A stretch of 33,725 nt of DNA, from assembly GCA_019359435.1 (NCBI GenBank), contig JAHHHI010000018.1, forward strand, positions 1 through 33,725. Direction: 5' to 3'. The position numbers were made by a program, and so were the translations under genes. This stretch comes from Kaiparowitsia implicata GSE-PSE-MK54-09C. Its GTDB lineage: Bacteria > Cyanobacteriota > Cyanobacteriia > Elainellales > Elainellaceae. A model generated the notes under the pieces. That model saw only the letters and a program-made list of their open reading frames with translations. It ran no database searches and was not told the DNA's origin. This document shows positions 7,835 through 14,161 of this stretch, one piece after another (the first letter of the stretch is position 1; each line of letters starts with the position of its first letter).

Positions 7835-8716
7835 CTAAGACATTGAGCGATCGCCCGGAAGCAATGGCTCTTGGGGCAATTGGTCGAAGGCCACTTTAAG
7901 CCACCGTTGTTGCAGTTGCTTCAGCTCTCCGCTTTCTCGCATTTGGCTTAAAAACTGGTTGAGATAGCTAACCAGCGCTTGGTTTCCCTTTTTCACGGCC
8001 CAAGCAGCATAGGAGCGGGGCACTACCGGTTCCCCCAGCTCAAAAATGCCCGGTTTTTCATTCACCAAAATCGACAGCGAAACAATGTTGTTCAACACCA
8101 CATCGACTTGCTGACTATTTAAGTCTCGGTACGCTTCTGGGAAGCTGCCATATTCCTTAATCGGGCCTAATGTTCCGCTGGTTGTTTGCAGGGTGGCGGC
8201 TAACGTGGGCACAGCATCAAAGGAGGCTCCGCCCCGCTGTACGCCAATCCGTCTGCCTGAAAGGTCGGCGATACCTTGAATAGAGCGATCGTCCTTGCGT
8301 TTTAAATAGACTAGGGTGGTCTCGGCGATCGGCATCGTAAAGTCTAAAAACTTTGCCCGTTCTTCTGTGATGTTGGCGGCTGTGATTGCCGCATCATATT
8401 CCCCATCTCCGACGCCGGGCAGTAGCCCTGTCCAGGGCCTAATCTCTTGCCGAATTTCAAACGGTGCACTTTTTCTCAAGCGTTCTAATAAGTCGTGATC
8501 AAGCCCAGCAGGGCGATCGTTCACCAAAAACTCAAAGGGTGGGTAGTAATCTTCAGTGGCAATCAGAAGGTGGCCTCGTTTTTTTACTTGCGTGAGCAAC
8601 TCCTGGCTAACAGCAGCATTGGCTTGAGAAGCCCCCTGCGATCTACATCCATGAATGACCGGAGCGAGGATCACCCCTAGGCCTGCTTGTAAAAAAAATC
8701 GCCTGTGAATACCCAT
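7835..8716 (-). CDS. extracellular solute-binding protein family 3, lipoprotein
   Basis: A 293-residue periplasmic binding protein. The N-terminus [20 protein letters not shown] followed by IHGC carries a twin-arginine-like pair and a lipobox whose Cys24 would be lipidated. The mature part has the family-3 pattern: [49 protein letters not shown], then the second lobe with [14 protein letters not shown] and the terminal helices typical of amino-acid binding proteins. No ABC permease or ATPase is adjacent. Instead it heads an operon with two histidine kinases (88 bases to the next start). I infer it delivers a ligand, perhaps an amino acid, to the Cache kinase. The ligand cannot be named from sequence. 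Confidence 0.9.
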   Translation of the reverse strand: MGIHRRFFLQAGLGVILAPVIHGCRSQGASQANAAVSQELLTQVKKRGHLLIATEDYYPPFEFLVNDRPAGLDHDLLERLRKSAPFEIRQEIRPWTGLLPGVGDGEYDAAITAANITEERAKFLDFTMPIAETTLVYLKRKDDRSIQGIADLSGRRIGVQRGGASFDAVPTLAATLQTTSGTLGPIKEYGSFPEAYRDLNSQQVDVVLNNIVSLSILVNEKPGIFELGEPVVPRSYAAWAVKKGNQALVSYLNQFLSQMRESGELKQLQQRWLKVAFDQLPQEPLLPGDRSMS

Positions 8717-9280
8717 GCCCTCTGAACTCCTCTAGGTGTTTGACTCGTATAGTTCCCTAGGAGAAACAAACTACACCAGTCATAATCTGGTCAGGGCTAA
8801 ATAGGCGTCTTCAAGGGCGATCGCCGTCTCTGATTGCTTCAGGCATAGCGGCGATCGCTCTATCTGGTGCTGCACTGCATCGTGAACGAGTGCAGAAAGG
8901 GGGCTGAAGTTGGCTGCAATAGTGCTGCAAAGGTGCAGTCACTCAGACGAACAAATGCTGCCTGATCCGCAAGCTTGAGATCGTGCTCTAGAGCGCTTAT
9001 TCTGCTGGTTTGAAGGTTTCGTTTTGCGGAACTCCCATACAGCAGGGATGTCACAAACCTAAAAATTAGAGCACCCCAATGGTTGCTCTAGATGAGTATT
9101 GGTACGAACGATTAGGGACTTCAAGGCTGACAGCGATCGCCCCATGACAACCCCGCCGATGGTGAAGCGCTCGGCGGGCAGCAGACTTTCTGAGTCTGTG
9201 TCAGGTCAGATTATTGGACAGAGATTTCTATTTGGGCGATCGCAGCCTCGTTCAGTTCGAGTTCCGCTTGAGGAGAAGGG

Positions 9281-9334
9281 CAAGGGGGCTTCGCCCCCTT
9301 GCCCCCCACGTGTAGCCCAGATTTTCGGGATTGA
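9281..9334. repeat. 54-bp dispersed GC-rich hairpin repeat, copy 2
   Basis: Second copy of the element at 3767-3820, in the same orientation. Hairpin CAAGGGGGC-TTC-GCCCCCTTG, then CCCCCCACGTGTAGCCCA and ATTTTCGGGATTGA. Eight differences in 54, none of them in the stem. Confidence 0.85.
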
Positions 9335-9406
9335 TATTAGATAGTGGACTTGTACAGCGTCTGCACTGCACCAATCTTGCAGCGATTGAATTGAGTCAAC
9401 ACAATT

Positions 9407-9446
9407 GAGTGTGTGAAGCCGCACTCAGTGTGGGCTCCACACGCTC
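9407..9446 (-). terminator. possible transcription terminator of the Cys-rich lipoprotein gene
   Basis: Arms 9407-9420 (GAGTGTGTGAAGCC) and 9433-9446 (GGCTCCACACGCTC) pair at 12 of 14 positions around a 12-base loop, 36 bases past the minus-strand stop at 9482. There is no strong T-tract after it on the minus strand, so the role is inferred from position. Confidence 0.4.
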
Positions 9447-9481
9447 AACACATCACCTAGCGCTTGATGTAGAAGCCTAGG

Positions 9482-9796
9482 CTAGTTTGCTGCGGCGCAA
9501 GGGTCAGCGCTGGCGCAGGGGTCGGCACTAGCGCAGGGGTCTATGCTGGCGCAGGGGTTAGCTTTGCCAGCACAGGGATCAGCGCTGGCGCAAGGGTTAG
9601 CTTTGCTAGCACAGGGGTCAGCGCTGGCGCAAGGGTTAGCTTTGCCAGCACAAGGATCAGCACTGGCGCAGGGGTCAGCTTGCACTTCAGAGCCAGAGGG
9701 GGCAGTTGTGTTCGGTGTTGGCGTGGTGCATGCAGTTATTAGACCAACACTCAATACAGAGGCGATCGCATAGGTAGCTAAATATTTAACGCGCAT
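9482..9796 (-). CDS. Cys-rich repeat lipoprotein with ten (D/N)PC motifs
   Basis: A 104-residue predicted lipoprotein of unknown function. The start is set at ATG 9796 because MRVKYLATYAIASVLSVGL followed by ITAC is a complete lipoprotein signal; a frame opening at 9835 adds 13 residues that spoil it. After the lipobox Cys and a short TPTPNTTAPSG linker, the rest is a periodic array of PCAS, PCAG and PCAA blocks, each preceded by D or N. Ten cysteines recur at alternating spacings of 5 and 6 residues. The DNA is itself tandemly repeated, so copy number may vary. Similar NPCAxK-type proteins occur in other bacteria, and metal binding or disulfide cross-linking at the envelope are inferences. 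It is divergent from the lipoprotein gene at 10019. Confidence 0.8.
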   Translation of the reverse strand: MRVKYLATYAIASVLSVGLITACTTPTPNTTAPSGSEVQADPCASADPCAGKANPCASADPCASKANPCASADPCAGKANPCASIDPCASADPCASADPCAAAN

Positions 9797-9880
9797 TAGA
9801 TTTTTCCCAAAGAGACAGTAAACAACAGTCGGCATTGCTATTTAGCCAGGTCTGGCTGAGCTGTTCCTGATGCAGAAATA

Positions 9881-9923
9881 AGAATCTCCTGAGGTCAACC
9901 TGAATCAAACCTCAGAGGATTCT
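9881..9923. promoter_or_regulatory. 15-bp dyad between two divergent lipoprotein genes
   Basis: AGAATCTCCTGAGGT (9881-9895) is inverted at 9909-9923 as ACCTCAGAGGATTCT, 13 of 15 matching. A second short dyad AGCCAG-GT-CTGGCT lies at 9844-9857. Both sit between outward-facing genes, so a shared operator is more likely than a terminator. No regulator is identified. Confidence 0.35.
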
Positions 9924-10018
9924 CATAGAGGTCTTACTCAAAACTCATGCGGTCGGTGGGCTCGCCTTCTATAGTGAGAGTCGTTATCAGCAACCATACA
10001 CACAAGGTATTGACTGCC

Positions 10019-10510
10019 ATGAATCGTCGTCTAAAACCTTCAGTCTTACTTGGATTTTTGCTAGGGATTGTAGTGGCGGCCTGTGGTGCACCCAGCGCGA
10101 CCAGCACCATCCCCGATTCAAGCGGCACTGAGCCAACGGTGATTGCGCTAACCCAGACAGGTTGCCAGTTCTTAGAAACCGAAGTGCAAAATCATCAGTT
10201 TATGCCAGCTAGTGCAGCAGACTGCAACCAGATCAACAGTGATACGCTGGCGGAGCGCGAGCCAGAGTTTAAGCCGTTAGAGTTAGCTGCGGGAGATTAC
10301 ATCTTTCGAGTCACCAATCAAAATGTGCCCTATGAATTGGGCTTTTTCTTAAGGGGTAAAGGCGCGGGGGGAGCGGCGCTTCCTAGAGTGAGTGGGGGCG
10401 GACTAACCGAGGGTGTTACCCAAGACTATTTGGTCTCCCTTCGCCCTGGTGACTACGTATTTAGCTGCCCTCTAAACCCAACGCCCGACTATCCACTGGT
10501 AGTTCAATAG
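10019..10510 (+). CDS. cupredoxin-like lipoprotein lacking recognisable copper ligands
   Basis: A 163-residue predicted lipoprotein. ATG 10019 is chosen because MNRRLKPSVLLGFLLGIVVA followed by AC is a lipoprotein signal with the lipobox cysteine at residue 22; the longer frame from 9947 would hide it. The mature part ends in a beta-rich segment: LELAAGDYIFRVTNQNVPYELGFFL and later LRPGDYVFSCPLNPTPDYPLVV. This resembles the end of cupredoxins. However, the first copper histidine position (usually PHE in this context) is Tyr in VPYEL, and the C-terminal Cys has no following His or Met ligand. I infer a redox-inactive or differently liganded cupredoxin fold. Two further cysteines lie in the N-terminal half (QTGCQF, ADCNQ). 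Confidence 0.65.
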   Translation: MNRRLKPSVLLGFLLGIVVAACGAPSATSTIPDSSGTEPTVIALTQTGCQFLETEVQNHQFMPASAADCNQINSDTLAEREPEFKPLELAAGDYIFRVTNQNVPYELGFFLRGKGAGGAALPRVSGGGLTEGVTQDYLVSLRPGDYVFSCPLNPTPDYPLVVQ

Positions 10511-10518
10511 AGTGAAAC

Positions 10519-10595
10519 CTAAGACGACGTTAATTTGGTAGATATCTAAATCCTGCTGCCCGCGACGCAGGCAGCAGGATTTAGCGTTGTCTTAG
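10519..10595 (+). terminator. nested palindrome, likely terminator after the cupredoxin-like gene
   Basis: A perfect 15-bp stem, CTAAATCCTGCTGCC (10546-10560) with GGCAGCAGGATTTAG (10570-10584), closes a nine-base loop. An outer pair, CTAAGACGACGTTAA (10519-10533) and TTAGCGTTGTCTTAG (10581-10595), matches at 13 of 15. It starts eight bases past the stop at 10510. No T-run follows, so it may instead be a small mobile palindrome. Confidence 0.5.
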
Positions 10596-10846
10596 CCCTA
10601 CAGCGCGGGGCTGAAACAATGCTATCGAACTCACCTCGAACTTGCGTTAAGCGTGCTCCAATATAGTAAGCGTCCAGCGCAAACGTCCATCGTTAGAGAT
10701 GTGTCGCGTCGCTCAACATGACATTGCGTGTCATTCCGACCGAAGGGAGGACTCTCAACTGGATCACTATTTCCTTGGAATACTCTAGGACAATTACCGG
10801 TGAGTGGTGCCAAGTAACATTACTGTGGGTATTGGGAACTGAAGGA

Positions 10847-11548
10847 ATGATGGATTTAGTGACTCCAACCGTGACTAATCATGACTATTTGATAGGGAAT
10901 GATGGGGCTTGCCAGGTATTGTCGGCCTCTAGTCAGCCTTCTAATGGCGATCCGAGTTCAACCGCTGAGATGAATGGAGCAGTGAACTCGGAACAGCCCT
11001 ATCGTCTTTACCGGTTTTTGACCGATTTAGAAGATATTATTCACAAGCATGCGGACGACCGATCGCAATTGCTAGCGCTCTGCCCGCTGGTGCGGCGGCT
11101 GTTGGCTAGCTCTAGCTGGCTAGAGTTGTCGGCTCCTCAACCCGCACCAGGGAAGGCGTGGGGCGTGTCGATTCTATACGATGAGCCGTTTTTTCCCATT
11201 ACGGTGCAGTTAGTAACCTGGCAACCTGGCGCAACGTCTCCTATCCACAATCATGGAGGTTGGGGCATTGTGGCGCTGCTCAGTGGGCAGGAGAAGAACC
11301 GATTTTGGCGGCGTTTACACAATCCCGTTGATCCCACATCCCAGGCTCCAGAGTATCCTCATCAAATTGAAGCGGTGGGCGATCGCCTTGTGCTTCCAGG
11401 AGACATCATCACCTTTCTCCCCGATGCTATCCATTCCGTTGAAGCGCTAGGCGATGCCCCTACCGTCAGCTTTAATGTGTATGGCCCAACCCAACACGAT
11501 CAACGACTTCAGTACAATCCGCAAACCCATGATGCCGTGCGGTTTTGA
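10847..11548 (+). CDS. cupin protein, predicted metal-dependent dioxygenase type
   Basis: A protein of about 233 residues with a double-stranded beta-helix (cupin) core. The first cupin motif is SPIHNHGGWGIVALLSG, giving the His-x-His metal pair. The second is DIITFLPDAIHSVEAL, giving the third His. This matches the cysteine-dioxygenase-like group of predicted metal enzymes; the substrate is unknown. The frame opens at 10718, but I prefer ATG 10847 because GAAGGA lies just before it and upstream residues look random. ATG 10850 and ATG 10970 are alternatives. The region before the core (about residues 1-40) is not conserved-looking. No operon partner; the gene is followed after six bases by an integrase remnant on the other strand. 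Confidence 0.75.
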   Translation: MMDLVTPTVTNHDYLIGNDGACQVLSASSQPSNGDPSSTAEMNGAVNSEQPYRLYRFLTDLEDIIHKHADDRSQLLALCPLVRRLLASSSWLELSAPQPAPGKAWGVSILYDEPFFPITVQLVTWQPGATSPIHNHGGWGIVALLSGQEKNRFWRRLHNPVDPTSQAPEYPHQIEAVGDRLVLPGDIITFLPDAIHSVEALGDAPTVSFNVYGPTQHDQRLQYNPQTHDAVRF

Positions 11549-11554
11549 GAGCAG

Positions 11555-11749
11555 GGCGATCGCCCTCACCTGCTTTAAACCTGGGGGCGTGGCGGGCTTG
11601 CCCGTCGCAATCTCATAATGCTTTGGCTTGGTGCCATCTCCGGGCTTAGGTGGGAATGTGCCGCGAAGGTAGAGCCGATTGCCCTTGCAACGAACGGCAA
11701 TCAACCTCAAGTCATGGTTCAGCTCAGCAAGCTTTTTGTCTATCTCCAC
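11555..11749 (-). pseudogene. remnant of a tyrosine recombinase (phage-type integrase) N-terminus
   Basis: About 65 residues from GTG 11749 read EIDKKLAELNHDLRLIAVRC, KGNRLYLRGTFPPKPGDGTK and PATPPGLKQVRAIA. This is the pattern I recall for the N-terminal arm-binding region of cyanobacterial integrases (RxxxLxLRxTxPPKP, then GLKxAEAxA). Sequence similarity ends near 11555 at a HIP1 site, and nothing of the core-binding or catalytic domain (R..HxxR..Y) follows: the next DNA is the cupin gene. The fragment lies 124 bases from the 3' end of tRNA-Ser and reads away from it, the usual arrangement of an integrase next to its attachment site. Probably the scar of an integrated element. Confidence 0.6.
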
Positions 11750-11831
11750 TGTCTAAAAACTTCCCAAAATCTTCCCAAGTTTTTGCCTCAATCACCCCTA
11801 ATTTGATACCAGAAATTGATGCTGATTACGA

Positions 11832-11867
11832 ATAAGGCATCCCAAGCAAAACGCTGGGATGCCTTAT
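11832..11867 (-). terminator. terminator-like hairpin downstream of tRNA-Ser
   Basis: ATAAGGCATCCCA (11832-11844) is exactly inverted at 11855-11867, a 13-bp stem with a ten-base loop, five bases beyond the tRNA 3' end on the minus strand. The end of the stem gives CCTTATTCG. It probably ends tRNA transcription. Confidence 0.7.
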
Positions 11868-11872
11868 AAGAA

Positions 11873-11961
11873 CGGAGAGAGAGGGATTCGAACCCTCGGT
11901 ACGGCCTTAACCGTACAACAGATTAGCAATCTGCCGCTTTCGACCACTCAGCCACCTCTCC
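11873..11961 (-). tRNA. trnS-GCU: tRNA-Ser, anticodon GCU
   Basis: The minus strand reads GGAGAGGTGGCTGAGTGG at the 5' end, with anticodon loop TTGCTAA (anticodon GCT at 11927-11925), a long variable arm with stem TACGG/CCGTA typical of class II tRNAs, and T-arm GGGTTCGAATCCC. The acceptor stem pairs GGAGAGG with TCTCTCC with one G-U pair, and the discriminator base is G. CCA is not encoded; the CCA-adding enzyme lies about 7 kb away. It decodes AGC and AGU codons. tRNA genes with an adjacent integrase remnant are frequent island insertion points. Confidence 0.97.
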
Positions 11962-12323
11962 AGGCTGTCGAATTCGTCGTATTCTATTTTTTCTAACTTG
12001 CCACACTATCGTGTGACCCACTAGAGTGAATCTGTCGAATCGATATTAGATCATAGCAGACTCTACTGCAATGTTAGCCACTATGGTCACTGAGATTTCT
12101 GAACGACCAATTTTGTTGAAACTTTGTTGAACCAATGGGGCTAGATTGACGGGCGATCGCAAAATTCTTTTTCATTCTCTTAGAGATTAATTAAATTTAA
12201 GCGTAGGCCAGTGATGAGCGGTTTGAGATGGCTTGAATGGTCGGTCGCGCTGGTGAATCAGAATGAAACGCACACATCAAAATCCTGTGAGGCGCTGGAG
12301 TGTTGCTCTAGTTGAGAAGTGAT
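11962..12323. other. spacer between tRNA-Ser and the AMIN-domain gene
   Basis: About 360 AT-richer bases without a gene. They carry the outward promoters of tRNA-Ser and of the AMIN-domain gene, but no clear -10/-35 pairs were found. One HIP1 site lies near 12154. Confidence 0.4.
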
Positions 12324-13874
12324 ATGGCATCTGTTAAACGAGTCTGCAACGTGGGGCTGAGTGTGGCGCTATCGGCTTGGATGATGGGCGGAATGCCGCT
12401 GCTGTTGGCGATCGCTACGTCTACCCGCCCAGTCTACGCGGCTGAGGTTAGCGGGCTAGACTTTGACCCGGCTACCTCTCAATTAGAGATGCTGCTGCCA
12501 GCCGGCACGGTGCCCCGCTACTTTCTGCTGGCGCAACCCGCTCGCATTGTGCTGGATGTGCCCAATGCCGACTTCGCCACGGCGATCGCTCCTCAAATCT
12601 ACTCTGGCGCGGTACGCGAAGTGCGCGTCAGCGAGTTTGAGCCAGGCACCACCCGCATTGTGCTAGAACTGGCTCCCGATTCTGAGCTGGCTCCCGAGCA
12701 GGTGCGGCTGCAGCAGGTGGGCGATCGCACGGCAGCAGGGCAGATGCGCTGGCAGATACAGCCGCTGTTTGCAACGGAGGCACCTGTGGAAAGAGCCGCT
12801 ACCCTGGCGACTATCCCGGACTCTGCTGTGGGAACTGCCGCAGAGCCTCCCTTGGATCTTACAAGTGCAGCAGACGTTCCTAGTAATGGGGATATGGAAG
12901 GGGCGATCGCGCCCTCTACGTCTGATAGCTTGCCAGTGCCCCAATTGCCCCAATTGCAAACGCTCGATCCGGTAGCACTAGACTCAACGCCAGCATTCAC
13001 GGAATCTGCTACTGACTCCCCTATGGCAGCGGCTGCAGTCGGGGGAGACGCATTGCTGCTTCAGCCCAATGCTTCTAATGCTCCTGCAACCAGTGTGGGG
13101 CTGTCATCCTTAGAGCCTGGCGCAGTAGAAATTCCCGTAGAGGTGGCACAGTTCTCCTCTCCGGCGCCGCTACCGCCCCCAATTCTGCAACCGGGTGTGG
13201 CTCCATCGGTCACGGTGCCGCCGCCGATTCTGGGCGCACCCACGCCTGATATCGTGCCGCAGCAGGCGCAATCGTTGCCCACAGTGCCGATTCCTGGCCG
13301 CGTTCCCACGGTGCCGCCGCCGGGCACCCCTGTGCCGTCATCCAGCCCAACGGGATTTCCCACTGGATTTTCAACAAATCCAAATGCGCTGCTGCCACAG
13401 GGCACGCGGCTGGTTCTGCGCTATCCTGGCACGGTGCCGCTGCCCCTCAAAGGTCGCCAACCCTTTCAGGATGTGCTGATTGTCGCCTCTCCCGTTTTCA
13501 ACTCGTTTGGGCAGCAGGTGATTCCGGTAGGGAGTGAGGTTCTAGGCCAGTTTGAAACAAACAGTCGCGGCACGCGATTTGTCGCCCAAGCGGTTGCCCT
13601 CTCAGGCCGCAATGTGTTGCTGCGGGCCGAATCTCCTCGGCTCAGTGGCGGTGGGCAGGTGTCTACCGATCGACTCATTCGCAATTCGGCGTTTGGCGCG
13701 GCTGGGGTGACAGTGCTGGGGGCTCTGACTGGCGGCATTGGTCTGCTGGGGGTGCTGGCGGGTGCCGCTGGGGGCGCGGCTGCTACGGTGCTTACGGGGG
13801 TGGAGCCTGCCACCATTCAGCCCGGTCAAATTATCGAAGTGCAATTGACCGAAGATTTATTGCGGTTCTTCTAA
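12324..13874 (+). CDS. AMIN-domain envelope protein with proline-rich linker and VirB10/TrbI-like C-terminus
   Basis: A 516-residue exported protein. ATG 12324 follows GAG with good spacing; the frame opens at a TTG 12 bases earlier. A signal peptide (about residues 1-40, ending near VYAAEV) precedes an AMIN domain (about 41-135: LDFDPATSQLEMLLPAGTVP, RIVLDVPNADF, RIVLELAPDSEL), a fold that binds cell-wall or outer-envelope components. A long Pro/Ala/Ser linker (about 150-365) follows. The last 150 residues (LPQGTRLVLRYPGTVPLPLKG, VIPVGSEVLGQFE, LSGRNVLLRAES) resemble the beta-barrel of VirB10/TrbI proteins and include a Gly/Ala-rich hydrophobic stretch near 455-490. I infer an envelope-spanning or cell-wall-associated structural role. 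It stands alone, with its own promoter region. Confidence 0.8.
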   Translation: MASVKRVCNVGLSVALSAWMMGGMPLLLAIATSTRPVYAAEVSGLDFDPATSQLEMLLPAGTVPRYFLLAQPARIVLDVPNADFATAIAPQIYSGAVREVRVSEFEPGTTRIVLELAPDSELAPEQVRLQQVGDRTAAGQMRWQIQPLFATEAPVERAATLATIPDSAVGTAAEPPLDLTSAADVPSNGDMEGAIAPSTSDSLPVPQLPQLQTLDPVALDSTPAFTESATDSPMAAAAVGGDALLLQPNASNAPATSVGLSSLEPGAVEIPVEVAQFSSPAPLPPPILQPGVAPSVTVPPPILGAPTPDIVPQQAQSLPTVPIPGRVPTVPPPGTPVPSSSPTGFPTGFSTNPNALLPQGTRLVLRYPGTVPLPLKGRQPFQDVLIVASPVFNSFGQQVIPVGSEVLGQFETNSRGTRFVAQAVALSGRNVLLRAESPRLSGGGQVSTDRLIRNSAFGAAGVTVLGALTGGIGLLGVLAGAAGGAAATVLTGVEPATIQPGQIIEVQLTEDLLRFF

Positions 13875-14030
13875 CGACGTTGCTGAGTTAAGGTGCGAAT
13901 CTGTGCCGGGGCAGCCGTGTGCCCCGGCGAGAAACATTAATGCTTAAATTCATACTCGTATTCAGCAACGTCCTTTTAACCTGTGTTTCCCATGGGCTTG
14001 TTTCATGGAAGTTCGAAATAAGGGGCAGTT

Positions 14031-14161
14031 CTAGGGGCTGTCATCAAATAGCCTCTGATATCCCAGAAATTAACGGTCACAGCCCCTAGCCTGGTTATTG
14101 GGTCGGGCGTGGCAACGCTCATAGCATCAGGTGTTTGGTTGGAATTGATGACACGCCCTAG
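14031..14161. mobile_element. 131-bp MITE, copy 1
   Basis: Ends CTAGGGGCTGTCATCAA and TTGATGACACGCCCTAG are 17-bp terminal inverted repeats with 15 matches. CTAG at both ends may be the duplicated target, as in IS5-group elements. Copy 2 at 31970-32100 has the same length and matches 102 of 131 positions without gaps. An internal ACAGCCCCTAG (14079-14089) forms a perfect 11-bp stem with the left end. No coding capacity. The right end lies in the stop codon of the kinase gene at 14158. Confidence 0.85.

Larger units (their letters stand above)
8717..9481. other. 765-base intergenic region, no supported gene
   Basis: Contains several HIP1 octamers, GCACT/AGTGC mini-dyads near 8874-8903, the second copy of the 54-bp GC-rich repeat, and a dyad just past the lipoprotein stop. 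Promoter elements for the solute-binding operon should lie at its left end, but I see no clear -10/-35 pair. Small open frames here lack ribosome sites and protein-like sequence. Confidence 0.5.

Noticed and set aside
8860-9054. Small minus-strand frame in the 8.7-9.5 kb spacer
   Set aside because: No ribosome site, no recognisable motif, and composition like surrounding non-coding DNA.
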